Shown one piece after another: positions 19,834 through 31,110 of a stretch of DNA of 64,000 nt. The stretch's first letter is position 1. Each line of letters opens with the position of its first letter. The position numbers and the translations under genes are program-made. The stretch is from Sacculina carcini (lineage: Eukaryota > Arthropoda > Thecostraca > Sacculinidae). The stretch lies in assembly GCA_916048095.2 (NCBI GenBank), contig OU696590.1, positions 2,051,001 to 2,115,000 of the forward strand, given 5' to 3'. The notes beneath the pieces were generated by a model that worked only from the letters and a program-made list of their open reading frames with translations, searched no databases and was not told the DNA's origin.

Positions 19834-20149
19834 TTCTGGAGGTATGGGGGTATTATACCCTTACAAATTGGCTGAGAGTGTGCATATGTAATTCCCCCCG
19901 ATAATTCTGCTGAGTTCAGTTCATTGGGTATATTGTCATCAAAATCAACATAGCAGAAAAGTAACAATACACGACAAGTGTATGTGTGTATGCAATTATA
20001 TGCAATATACTTTTCATTAATGTATGTGTGTTATAATTCAATAGACGTAAAATGGTTGAAGACCCCATGTAATTGACCAGCTGAGTCAACTTTGAACACT
20101 AATGCATGATGGCTGTCATCCCCCCGAGCCTCGACACAAATCTACGTCC
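19834..20149 (+). repeat. 0.33-kb ATGGGGGTAT repeat family, copy 1
   Basis: Begins with GGTATGGGGGTATTATACCC, runs through AATTCTGCTGAGTTCAGTTC and CAACTTTGAACACTAATGC, and ends GAGCCTCGACACAAATCTAC. The same blocks in the same order occur at 27199, 34801 and 35169, all on this strand. No coding capacity. Confidence 0.8.
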
Positions 20150-20227
20150 TTGGTGGTGATGGCTGCTCTTCTAAGTCATATTCTGGGTGAAAGGCTGGAT
20201 CTCGTATGCGGGTAATTCGGTAATAAG

Positions 20228-21515
20228 TAGGGTGACCTTTTGGTGCACTAAAAATCAAGAAAAGTTGCGCTAAAAAATCCTAAAAGTTGCGCTGAACAGT
20301 TGCACTTGAAATGTTTCAGAAAATTCACTAAACACCCGTAAAAGGGTAGTGAAAATCACTTAATTATGAGGAATAAAATTTTTGTGGAAAACTGTTGTAT
20401 TTTTACATTACATAACTATTACTACAATAAATTCGCGGGTTTTATTATTCACGGTTGTGCTAGAATTGCATGCTTCATGAGCTTCAACTGACACCTCGCT
20501 GGCGACAAGAGTGACATTTGGTTGCGCTAAAAATCGCAAACAGTTGCGCTAATAAGTTGAGCTCAATGTTTCGCTAAAATATCACCAATTTTAAGTAATA
20601 GGGTAATAAAATTTGAACACTGAAATCACTCCTGAACATTGCACTTTGGGAGTTTCACGTTTTTGTTTCTACTTAAGATTGTGTTTCACATGCTTATCTA
20701 GCCTGTCTAGTCTGTCGCACTGATGCCTGGTAGTGATATTTTAATCCACAATGTAATTTGAAAGACTCAATCGATGATAATTTTCTAAAACGTTCCAAGG
20801 TCTAAATGGATTTTGCAGATAAAACATCATCTGATTATGAGGTAATTATATTCAAGTGTTGTTGATCTCAACAAGTGTTGTTGATCTCAACAACACTTGT
20901 TGATCTCAACAAGTACACGTGTTCAAGTGAGTCAAGTGTTGTTGTTGATCTAATTAGCTCCTCTAAGGTTGCTCGAAAAGTATACAAAAATAAATTTTAA
21001 TTTTGTTGCACAAACGCACCTGTATATACCATTGTGATATGTCTATATTTTATTGTCTATATCAGAGTGATATTTAAATATTTTATTGTCTATATCACAG
21101 TGATATGTCAATATTTTTTTGTCGAATGTATATTATGTGAATGTGCGCGTGCACACACAGGATCTCTAGCACCACACACGGACACAATGTTCACACGCCT
21201 TCCAGATACATGCTTACCGAGTTAATACTGACAATACATGAACATATGCTGCATTGTGCAACTTTACAACTGAAAATGTTTCGTGATAGTGTGGAATTAT
21301 TGTTCTAAAAGTTCAAAAATTGTCCTTAATCGAAATTGTTGCTCTCAAAATTGAGAAAGTTGCAAAAGTTGCGCTAAAAACAAAAAGTTGCAAGAGGTTG
21401 CATTTATAACTTATTTAATATGTACCTCAGATAAATAAAATATTGATTTTTGGGATTCTCAGGACGAACAGAGTGTATGATGAAAAAGTTGCATTTGCAA
21501 CAAAAGGTCGCCCTA
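20228..21515. mobile_element. hAT-type element with perfect 8-bp duplication (1288 bp)
   Basis: Terminal inverted repeats TAGGGTGACCTTTTG / CAAAAGGTCGCCCTA are bounded by GTAATAAG at 20220-20227 and 21516-21523. An 8-bp duplication with TAGGG termini is the hAT signature. No transposase frame is visible. Both ends carry arrays of the motif GTTGCGCTAAAA or its GTTGCA variants, probable transposase-binding sites. Confidence 0.85.
20852..20951. repeat. palindromic repeat cluster inside the hAT element
   Basis: The unit CAAGTGTTGTTGATCTCAAC occurs repeatedly in both orientations within 100 bp. Just downstream (21035-21115) a unit of about 35 bp (GATATGTCTATATTTTATTG) is repeated in tandem with variation. 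Confidence 0.75.
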
Positions 21516-21523
21516 GTAATAAG

Positions 21524-22506
21524 ACATCATCTGACCACAGCAGGCTTGTGTTAGCTTGGCTTAGCTGAGGTAATTTGGCATTGTTTAAAAAATTTTCAAT
21601 TATGCTTGGACCAGGTTTAGATAGATTATATTATGATAGGTTAAGTTCAGAAGCTGAAGAACTGTAAGCACAAATTGTTAAAACTTCAGCATAATTCATG
21701 ATCGTAAGTCTAAGATTCATTGTGTTCCTGGTCTATCATGAACAAATTTATTAATTCGACGACAATACGCGTCAAGCAATTTGAAGTTCACGGAAATTAG
21801 CCACAAACACTCATCGCTCTTTAAGTTCGCACTAGCCAGGCTAAGTTTAGAAAATGGTTCGGAAAATGCATAAAAACTGAGCACTTTCATCAGTTGGTCC
21901 GGTTGGTTCTCAAACTTATTGGAGCTGCTGAATCCTACAAGAACCAGACATGTATTGAACGAAACCTTCGTCTTTGAAGTAGTATAAGAACAATCATAAA
22001 TCAAGTAAGATCAAGACAGTCACACAAGTAAGCTACTACTGAATGGACCGAGTTGCTTGAAGTAAAGATATCAAGGTCATGTGATGTGGCGTGATTAACT
22101 GCAGCCAATGATGACCAAGAACCACTGAGTAAGCAAAATACAGTAGATCCCACCCGACTACTAGCGAGCTGGTATTTTTCGAGAAGTTCACACCAAACAT
22201 ACTCCAACTATCTCTCCTTGTTTTCAATGATTCCTCTTGAAACAATTATAACTTGAACACTTAGCAGTCAGTTGTAGATTAACGGTGTTTTTTCATTCGC
22301 AAATATTTCATTTGTATTTGTTGAATTATGATAAAATGATATGGGGTGTTAAAGTTTAAAATCTGAAACTCCAATATGATATACTAATTGCCAATAAAAC
22401 ACAGATGCGAATGTAATACATATAATACAAATTAGCGAGTAACAAGCGAAACGAGGAATAAGTGATGAAAATCGGTAGTTTCACAGATCAACTGGTAGTT
22501 ATAGAT
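21524..22506. other. no gene recognised
   Basis: AT-rich; the longest frame (22004-21717 minus, 95 codons) has no recognisable domain. Confidence 0.4.
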
Positions 22507-22837
22507 CAGTGATCTCCAACATGTGGTACCGGTACCGCTAGTGGTACACGAGTACCTTCCAGGTGTTACGCGAACACTTCCTGTGTCATGAAGACTGGCA
22601 CCAGGGCATGATCCCTGATGTGTTGTGAGCAAAGTTATGTCCTTCATTAACCAGCTGGTGGAGAAGAAGCAGATACAGTCCTCACATTGAGTTGTTTTTT
22701 TTAGTTGATAAATTTGTTCTACTTATACAAGTATGTATATAATGAGATATCTGATGGAACTGAGTTTCACTGGAACCAGGTGGTACACGGCCTGACCTCC
22801 AAGTGGTACTCGATCAAGAAAAGGTTTGGAACCACTG
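22507..22837 (+). repeat. hAT-like MITE (331 bp)
   Basis: Starts CAGTGATCTCCAAC and ends GGTTTGGAACCACTG, near-inverted termini of the common CAGTGGTTCTCAA type. Possible degenerate 8-bp duplication TTATAGAT / TTTTAAAT. An inverted relative lies at 25184-25500. Confidence 0.65.
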
Positions 22838-23340
22838 TTTTAAATCGAAGGACTCTAACTTAAGAGGAAACGTTGAACTGATTTCATCGATAAAAAGCTT
22901 TCGAAACTCAATTATTCTAGACTAAGATTTAGCCAAATTTCCTTCGACTGCAAACAAATTCATACTTTGACTCTATAAGACTTCAAATTTCTCTTAATTG
23001 GCCACCGATAAGTGAATCATCCCAAAATAATAATAATAATAATAATGTATTGACAAAAATTCAATAGAATTATGAAACACACAGATAAAGCCGGGCTGTT
23101 GGAAGCTCGATAAATTATTAGACCACAAAAATAGAACATAAATAATGAAATTACAAACAATTCACCAACGAGCGAATCAGCAAAATTAGCACTTCGGCGC
23201 ATATATATTTGACAAAAACTACACGGCCAAAAACATTATCAGACGCCTCCCAATCGACAGGGCCGCAACAGGAGCTAAACATCGACGGTGCAATGAAAAA
23301 CATTACCGTCTTGTTGAAGGGTTACACTGGTACACCCGTG

Positions 23341-23354
23341 TTACGCTAGCACGT

Positions 23355-23395
<41 letters not shown>

Positions 23396-23827
23396 CGGCC
23401 ATTACTTTTGGTCACATTACGTCGTGTGCATGCGTGTGTGTGTGTGTGTGCATGTGCAGCCGGCAGAATGGGGCACTGACAGGGGGATAAGGACAGTGTG
23501 AGTGTGGCTGTCATCTCTCGAGTGCGACTGACGAGGGAGGGGGGACGAGGGGGGTGCTGGAAGGGTCGGCAAGGGGGAGCTGCTCTGTGACTTGACTGCC
23601 TTCGTTGACATGACCAATGCGACCGCGTCGATTTATTCGATTTCCACGCCATTGTGCGGCGCGGAAACACACCATTGTGCGGTGTCTGTGGTGCGCTGAA
23701 TGGCTGTGCGGCCTGGGGTAGCTCGCGTGCAGTCCCGCACCACTACCGCGCAACTGCCTCGAACACCAGCAACAACAGCTGTGTGTGCTCTTCTGAATTT
23801 AGTGGCAACCACACGCCGCACACCACC

Positions 23828-23867
<40 letters not shown>

Positions 23868-23910
23868 GGCCGAAGTGTCTTCTCTTGAGAACATAATACG
23901 GATGTTGTTA
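23341..23910. repeat. GC-rich island with two (CA)n tracts
   Basis: CA runs at 23357-23393 and 23829-23862 enclose a GC-richer stretch of about 430 bp. Frames of 60-110 codons exist on both strands but none has a recognisable motif. A first exon or promoter could lie here, but I cannot support one. Confidence 0.5.
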
Positions 23911-24091
23911 GCCGCGAGAGATGTTGTTATGAGAGAAGATCTAGACAAAGAGACCGAGAATGTGTTTTTCAAGATTTCGATAAATATAGTGGTTGCACGT
24001 GACGCGGTAGTAAAGGCAGGCCGCTGTACGCGTTGAAATTAATTCGACCTGTGCATTTTTGATAGGTGATGTCGAATTCAGTAGAAGTGGA

Positions 24092-24690
24092 CAGTGGAAT
24101 CAAGCTACATACAGCGGAAACCTCCAAATAGCGGAATGATCTATTGGTCCACACTCATTTAGCACACCTCCAAATTGCGGAAAACAAGGGTTCTGTGTGA
24201 TTCTTAAATGGAGGTTTTATGGAAAACAATGACTCCGGCTTGTTAACTGACAACAGTTGACTTTTGCAGGCTGATTGGTAGAGACGAGTGACTAAACTAA
24301 GCCTGCCTTAGGCATAGGCAAACTAGGCGCCTAGGACCTCTGATTGGTGAGGGTCTGGCAGAGGAATCATACAGAAGTATAAACCTTCTTATAACATTGA
24401 CAATTTCACTATTGCATCGGAGACTAATGATGTGTTCAACATTGATGAAACGGGTCTCTCCTGCAAATTGCAACATATCAAAACCATGGCATCCAGGGGA
24501 GAACGCCGCACAGCTGAATAATTTTCTGGTATATAATTTTTGTTGGCAGAATCATATGAGAAAGACGCAAGCCAGTAAAAAATAAGAAAATATTTTGTGA
24601 AAAATGAGCGATTCACAGTTGAAGTTCAGTTGTTAAAAATTGTTACATAGCACACGTCCAAATAACGGAAATATTCAAACTCCAAACTAC
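24092..24690 (+). mobile_element. pogo/Tigger-like DNA transposon fossil
   Basis: Left part carries CAGTGGAATCAAGCTAC, CAGCGGAAACCTCCAAATAG and a second CACCTCCAAATTGCGG block; the right part repeats GCACACGTCCAAATAACGG. These flank a transposase fragment, as expected for a deleted pogo-class element. Borders are approximate. Confidence 0.5.
24363..24521 (+). pseudogene. pogo/Tigger-like DDE transposase fragment
   Basis: A 52-codon open stretch ending at TAA reads ... NDVFNIDETGLSCKL ... SRGERRTAE. The NIDETGL box is the usual context of the first catalytic Asp in pogo/Tigger and related transposases, and the following residues fit the family spacing. Only this fragment survives, so it is inactive. 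Confidence 0.6.
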
Positions 24691-25183
24691 AAACAATGAA
24701 AACCGGAATAGATTTGGCCTTGTGAAATGACATGTCAGTCTAGAATGATCTAATAATAAAGCTGAGGAGAGTGTTAGTCAACTGTTTTAACAAGAAAACT
24801 TCGGTGACCATTGTTATGAGTAAGAGCGTGTAAATGCTACAGGAATCAAACCATCCCATGATCGAGCGATATCCATGTTAAACTTGTATTTGTGCAAAAT
24901 AATGCGCAACCTTGATTGCCAACAATGTCACAATGGCCAAAATCTTAAATATATAACTTAAAAATAGATACAATAATAATAGGCTTAATTTTACTTAATT
25001 TCAGTTTGATAGTTTTCAATTTTTAACAACTTTTTTATGGTTAGGTATGAAGAAAAGGTAAATAGTCAGGTGATGCAATGCGCAAGTGAAAATTGTTTAC
25101 GAGCACCATGAAAAGTATCTTATAATGCACTTGAAATTATTGTGCTTGCGTCCAAGCTTGGCACAGACATTTGAGCGTCTAAA

Positions 25184-25500
25184 CTGGAGATTCCCAGCCT
25201 TTTTGTGATCGAGTACCACTTAGAGGTACCGTACAGTCGCCGCGTACGACATGGTTCCAGAGAAACTCAGTTACATCAGATATCACATTATATACATAAT
25301 TGTATAAGTAGAAGACACAAATCAATTGAAAAAAAACAACTCAAAACGAGGGCTGTATCTGCTTCTTCTCCACCAGCTGGCCAATGAGGGACATTACCTT
25401 GCTCACAACACATCAGATATCATGTCCTGGTGCCATTGTTCATGACACAGGAAGTGTTCGCGTAACACCTGGAAGATCCTCGAGTACGCTGGGCCAATCC
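25184..25500 (-). repeat. hAT-like MITE, inverted relative of 22507-22837
   Basis: The reverse complement matches 22507-22837 over the GTTCGCGTAACACCTGGAAG block, the TGCTTCTTCTCCACCAGCTGG block and the GATCGAGTACCACTT end. Termini are eroded. Confidence 0.7.
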
Positions 25501-25589
25501 AGAGCTTTGAAAGGCTCGCTAAATGATACAAATATGTTGTTACAAGCGGCGTCTTGCGCCCTGAAAAAAACACACTATGCGGATGGCAG

Positions 25590-25705
25590 GCACACAAACA
25601 TACACATACATACACACACACACACATACACACAAACACACACACACGCACACGTCAAACTGACACGTACACTGGACATTTGTATTGGAGTCAAAGAATT
25701 GATGA

Positions 25706-25770
<65 letters not shown>

Positions 25771-25816
25771 GCATACACACACACAGATACACGTAAATAC
25801 CTGTAGACATCCACAT

Positions 25817-25885
<69 letters not shown>

Positions 25886-25990
25886 CGCGTGCCCTGTGTG
25901 TGTTTGTGTGTGTGTGTGTGTGTGTGTATGTGTGTGTGTGTGATTGAGAGACGTGTATGGTGCGGTGGCACATATCAGCGGGAAGCTGTC

Positions 25991-26060
<70 letters not shown>

Positions 26061-26190
26061 CACACACACACTACAGACCACACACACGCACACACAGGGC
26101 AGTGTATAGTGAGACGTAGAGAAATCAAGAAGGGGGATGAAAAGAAATGAACACACAGGCAGTTCCGGTGGAACGACAGGATAGGATTCT

Positions 26191-26239
<49 letters not shown>

Positions 26240-26490
26240 TGAAGTTCACACGATAGCATATTGGCATACAAGCGCTGAGTGTGTGTGTGTGTGTGCGTGC
26301 ATCTATAAATTCACACCTGTGATCATATTGAGAGCTGCCATAACATACACACCACACAGACACACACACACACACATACATACACACTAACAAGCATTTC
26401 AGCAGGTGGATATTTATGTGAGTGAAAAATCCCGAAACCCTCAGCCAACGGAAATCTGGTCGAATTGTGGAATGTTCTCGCAAGCACTGT

Positions 26491-26558
<68 letters not shown>

Positions 26559-26562
26559 GTTC
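25590..26562. repeat. cluster of alternating (CA)n and (GT)n tracts
   Basis: CA runs at about 25600-25660, 25707-25769, 25995-26071 and 26193-26237 alternate with GT runs at about 25820-25882, 25900-25940 and 26489-26560. Adjacent runs of opposite strand sense can pair. Long open frames here are repeat translation. Confidence 0.92.
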
Positions 26563-26711
26563 TCTGTGTTTATTGTACACCGCTGCATCTGTCAACAAAG
26601 CCAATTGGCAGACCACACAGGTGTACTTCTGTATTGTACCTGCAAATTGCGCCCTGACACGCCAGATTGCTAGAAATATGGCAATTGTATGGTCTCATAT
26701 TCGGTCTCATA

Positions 26712-26893
26712 CAGTGGCGTCGCCAAGGGGGGGGGGGCCTGGAGGGGCTAGAGCATCCTAAAAAATGTGCCAAGCTCCCCCCCCCAAAAAAAATCCAGAT
26801 GATGATTATTTCGAGTGTGGTTCATCATGTTTCGCCAAGCTCCCGCAACTTTTTCATCAGCCTCCCGCCTGCAAAATACTGGCGCCGCCATTG
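26712..26893. repeat. CAGTGGCG-type MITE, copy 3
   Basis: Starts CAGTGGCGTCGCCAAGGGG and ends GGCGCCGCCATTG, imperfect inverted termini. It contains runs of G and C. Confidence 0.6.
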
Positions 26894-27198
26894 GTCATAT
26901 ATCAAAACAGCAGCCGCACTAATGTCTCGAATGAGCCGTACGCAAGAGCTGTCACACACTAGCAGATTTCATCAGTGGCGTAGCTATTCTATCTGCCTCC
27001 CGGGACAGTAGGTTATTTGCCGACTAACCATGTATACTTGCGGGTCACTTAGCCGCATGAGATCGTGTGCGTTTAAACACCATTGTAATAGGGAATTAGC
27101 AAGTCCAGATGTCGATAAAACGAATCCCATTATAATAGTGCTTCCAGTCAACTAATTGGAGATAATCATTTTCAATTGATCTCGACATGTTCGTAGAT

Positions 27199-27514
27199 CC
27201 TGGGGGTATGGGGGTATATGTACCCCCGACAAGCTGGCTGGGGGGTATGCATATGCAATTATACCCACCGATAATTATGCTGAGTTTAGTTCATTGGGTA
27301 TATTGTCATCAAAATCATCATAGCAAAAAGTGACAATACACGACAAATATGTGTATGCAGGTGTGTTATATTATAATTGTCATTGACATATGTGTGTTGT
27401 AATTGACTAGGCATTAAATGGTTGAGGGTCTCATGCAATTGACCAACTGAGTTAACTTTGAACACTAATACATGATGGCTGTCATCTCCCCGAGCCTCGA
27501 CACAAAGCTACGCC
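27199..27514 (+). repeat. 0.33-kb ATGGGGGTAT repeat family, copy 2
   Basis: Same ordered blocks as 19834-20149, starting CCTGGGGGTATGGGGGTAT and ending CTCGACACAAAGCTACGCC. Confidence 0.8.
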
Positions 27515-28025
27515 ATTGCTTGGGCGGGATGTCGACCAGCCACTTCAGCAATGAAAGTTGGCTCAGTCGGTCAACTGTGGGAGAAGTGTTTCAAAATATT
27601 AACCATATGTTTATTATTGTTCTTATTAATTACAGGCAAATCTAGTGACATGGAAAAAAGTGCAGGCACTATTACCACCTTGACGTGGCTCCATATACCG
27701 AAAACGATAGAGAGAAAAAAGAAACTTCGAAGTTTCTTCGCGTAGAAACAATAAATATAGAAAAAACTAGAGAGAGTTTGACCTTGAGAATCTGACCCCG
27801 CTGATTTTTCAACAGTAAATAAATTGTATTCGCTCCATTATTTTTCGCGGAAATTCCTCCATAATGTTCATACGCGCAAAAAAGCGCAGCAGATAAAAGT
27901 GAAATACAATAAAACACATACTACATTGTACACATACATACATTGTACTCAGTGGGGTAGCGTGGGGGGTAGGGTACTGGAAGGGCGGTCCGTCTCGGGT
28001 GGCTCGTTTTAGGGGGTGAAGCAAA
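27515..28025. other. no gene recognised
   Basis: AT-rich; an 81-codon minus frame (27917-27672) shows a hydrophobic start but no family motif. Confidence 0.4.
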
Positions 28026-28272
28026 CAGTGGCGGATCCAGAGTGGAACTTTGGGGGGAAGCTGAATGATTTGGGGGGGCTGATTTTTTTCTCAATTATAT
28101 ATACACACATTTACAAACGCATTATGCGCGAGTATGCTTTGCGATAATGCGAAATCAACAAACTACAAAAAGATACTTTTCCTTGACCTCTTTTGGTGAA
28201 CGTCTTAGTTGTGAAGAGTTGATGGAAACATTTGGGGGGGCTTCATCCCCAAGCCCCCTGTATCCGCCAGTG
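28026..28272 (+). repeat. CAGTGGCGGATCC-type MITE, copy 2 (247 bp)
   Basis: Termini CAGTGGCGGATCCAGAG and CTGTATCCGCCAGTG are inverted repeats; G-rich and C-rich stretches sit just inside. The body is homologous to 18402-18676. Confidence 0.78.
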
Positions 28273-29130
28273 TTGACACAAGAGCTGCTGAAAACGTTGA
28301 ATTATCAATTATATCTGAGTCATATTTCTGAGTATACTATTTCATATTTGCCGTTTTCATCTCAGATAACTGAATGAAGACAAGATCAATTGAAAATGGT
28401 CTTCTCCGATTAGGTGAGTGGAAGCATGCACTATTATAATAGGGTTTGTTTTTTCAGCTATATATTGACATCTGGACTTGATAATTCCTTTACACTCGTT
28501 CTGAACTGCACTGGTCTCTTGCGGCTAAGTGATCCACAACCATTCATAATGGGGGGAGGGCGACAAAACATATATCGCTCCGGACGGCAGATAGCCTAGC
28601 TACGCCACTGACTGTGCTCGTATACACACGGCCGGATCAGGCACTATATTATTACATCTTAATCATGTCAGCGTGCCATATCGGCCAAGGCACGCCGAGG
28701 GAGAACCATGAGCCATGAACGAGGTTGATTCGTCACGACTGCACGCGGAATGCAAGGCGCGTGCGAACGGTGGCGATCAGAGGTGGTTATTTAGTGTAGT
28801 TGGCGTCGCTCAAGCAGACCACCCGAAAAGTCGCCGGCCCATATATCACCATGGTTAGATTCACGATTATGCGTGTCTGTGTGTGTGTGTGTGTGTGCTT
28901 GTGTGTATAGCTATGTGAGAGCAAGGCGTAGCAAGAGCGTGTCAAATGAATGCACGTGTGTGTATGCGCGTGTGTTGAGTGTTTGGATGAGGGTTGAATG
29001 AATATAGCATCACCAGGTGACATCCAGTTAAGGCCAGCCTGCGTGTTTGTGTGTCTGTCTGCTGTAGAGCGAGAGTGTGTGTGTGTGTGTTGTTTCAAGT
29101 GCGCCAGTCGTCTGTACTGTCCGCCCAGGC
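28273..29130. other. no gene recognised; upstream of the C2H2 gene
   Basis: Short GT tracts at about 28880-28900 and 29075-29090. A plus-strand open frame begins at 28998 and runs into the zinc-finger exon, but its first about 110 codons (Cys/Val-rich GT-repeat translation) look like leader rather than protein. Confidence 0.45.
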
Positions 29131-29147
29131 CACGCCCCTCCACGCTG

Positions 29148-29182
29148 ATTGGCCGACGCACATCCCGCTTGAATGTGATTGG
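29148..29182 (-). promoter_or_regulatory. twin inverted CCAAT boxes upstream of the C2H2 gene
   Basis: TGATTGGCCGAC (ATTGG at 29148-29152) and TGATTGGTCGGC (ATTGG at 29178-29182) are 30 bp apart, close to the spacing seen for paired NF-Y sites. A GC/CACC-type box (CCACGCCCCTCC) lies just upstream at about 29130. All are 155-210 bp before the proposed ATG. Confidence 0.5.
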
Positions 29183-29336
29183 TCGGCCGGGAGATATCGA
29201 GATCAACAGACACTGTTGCTCTCAATTTCGGCCGAGATCTCAATTATCGCGGCCATTTAAGTTTGCGGCGTCGGTGGGACAGGTGCTCACCGCCAGAAAG
29301 GTGATAATTGAGCCAGCAGTGCGTACATCTCTCAAC

Positions 29337-30907
29337 ATGACTTCCACCGTCCGGATCTCAGGCCAATCCTCATCCTCGGCCATTTTCCGGCCGTGGTTGC
29401 AGTCGGACAGCTTGCGAAACGCCGAGTGCATAACGACAAGTGCGAGGTTTCGACGCACAAGTGCGACCAGAAGAGTGGAGTCATCTCCGAGAACAAGGAG
29501 GAAGACGGAGCCTTTGCAATCTCGACCTGTCAGTGAAGCGGTGAAACACGAACACATCTCAAGTGATCATCCTGGAGAAATACATCGGTCGATCGATCAC
29601 CTCCGTGATCCGGCCAGGCAGGATGCAGCAACAGAATTGGTTCAGTCGTCCTGTGTCATTCCCACGCCGACCAGCCGTGTACCAAACTCAAACGCAGTCC
29701 ACAAAGCGCCTGCATCTCCTTCGCAATACACACTGAGCTCGCGTGTGTGGAATCCAGACCCTCTGTCCGGGCACCCGCCAGCGACGGAAGCCAGCGCAGA
29801 GGTGTCGGCTGCCCTCAGCCACGAGCTGCTCACGTGGAACACGCTGCGACTGTTGGCCGAAGAGCAGCACCGCAAGACGACCAGCAAGCGACGTCGCAGC
29901 AAAAAGTTCGCCTGTCCCAAGTGTCCTATGATGTTCTCGAATCGCGGCCAGTTGACCGGCCACTACAGGAAGCACACAGGTGAGGTCCCACAGACAAACA
30001 GTGTCCAAGCCAGATTGATTGACCATCTTGGTTTCAACATGAGCAAGCATGCGTAAAACGTTAAATAACTGAGGTTTCATCATCAAAATAATTTCGATTC
30101 AGCGGTACCATACAGCGGTGATGGTAACTGACACACTTTCAAGTCCACTAAACAGGACTCAAGATGATCGATAGAGATGAGGCCTGATCACTGATTCAAA
30201 TACACATACAAAGCGAGTGTGTGTGTACGTGTGTGCGTGGGCCAACATTTACGTTCTGTTCAGCTTTCGAAAATCATCCCGATAACTGACCTATAATCGC
30301 GTAGTTTTTTACTGGAAATTTTCAGATCAAACTTCATTTCACTGATGTTTTCCGGTCGTTCACCTTGCGCACCATATAATCAGAATATGCCTGTTTCCCG
30401 TGTATAAGCGACACCTGTATAGGAGAAACCTAGAATTTTTAGGCAGACATCCTGTAAAAAGTGTACACTGGAGGCTAAAACACTTCCATGTGAAAAATAC
30501 CCCGTATTTTTAAAGTGAAATTTCTGTCCAAAAAGGGACACAAGAGAAAATACGACGTATTCAATAATTCGTGGACGTGTGTGTGTGTGGGCAGGCGAGC
30601 GACCTTTCAGTTGCGACTGTTGCGGTAAGCGGTTCACGCGCAACGAGGAGCTCACAAGGCACAGTCGCATCCACACCGGAGACCGACCGTTCGCCTGCGA
30701 TCTATGTGCCAAGCGGTTCGGCCGCAAGGACCATTTGAACAAACACCGGCGGACGCACGCGTCGACGGCCGTCGCTGCGTCCGCCGGATTGATGATGTGT
30801 CATCAGCACGCGTCCGTCGCGCCACTGCCGCTTCACTTGATGTGGCTCAGTGGCGGTGGCGGAGGAGGAGGTGGTTGTCCGCTGATAACCCACCCTCCGC
30901 CTTGTTG
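29337..30907 (+). CDS. three-finger C2H2 zinc-finger transcription factor (two exons)
   Basis: Exon 1 29337-29979 and exon 2 30595-30907 join in phase to about 318 residues. The N-terminal 190 residues are Ser/Arg/Pro-rich without a recognised domain. Finger 1 (FACPKCPMMFSNRGQLTGHY) ends in an HTG|E linker split by the intron. Finger 2 is FSCDCCGKRFTRNEELTRH..IH, and finger 3 is FACDLCAKRFGRKDHLNKH..TH. The contact residues in fingers 2 and 3 (R-E-L-R, R-H-L-K type) and the TG(E/D)RPF linkers resemble EGR/KLF-like factors, which bind GC-rich DNA, but I cannot name the orthologue. The tail is His/Leu-rich with a run of Gly. ATG 29337 was chosen over the upstream frame start at 28998 because that extension is repeat-like. 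Upstream paired CCAAT boxes fit a promoter. Confidence 0.82.
29980..30594 (+). other. intron of the C2H2 gene (615 bp)
   Basis: Donor CACACAG|GTGAGG at 29979/29980 and acceptor TGTGGGCAG|GCGAGCG at 30594/30595. Removing it restores the finger linker (ACA GGC GAG, Thr-Gly-Glu). A short GT tract lies before the acceptor. Confidence 0.85.
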
Positions 30908-31000
30908 ACACTGCCGACCGGCCCACCAACAAAGCAGACGCAACCAACCAACTCAGCTCGACTAGCGTGTCAAATCCGCGGAGCTAGGGATATTGCGCCT

Positions 31001-31110
31001 CGAGAGCGTTTGGTCCAGTTTCAGACCCGGCTCTCTGGCTCCTTCCTAACTAAACTAACCTAGTAAGGCAGGAAGCACAGCCGGAACTGAAGCGGGACCA
31101 AACGCTCTCG
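31001..31110. repeat. 110-bp imperfect hairpin 3' of the C2H2 gene
   Basis: Perfect 16-bp arms CGAGAGCGTTTGGTCC (31001-31016) and its complement (31095-31110). Pairing continues with mismatches inward (TTTCAGACCCGGCT against AGCCGGAACTGAA). It lies about 95 bp after the stop codon, so may be in the 3' UTR. Confidence 0.75.

Noticed and set aside
20852-20951. Regular repeats considered as a CRISPR array
   Set aside because: Repeats are palindromic in both orientations without unique spacers, and this is animal DNA.
28998-29336. N-terminal extension of the C2H2 protein to 28998
   Set aside because: Cys/Val-rich translation of a GT tract and of the CCAAT-box region; the ATG at 29337 is more credible.
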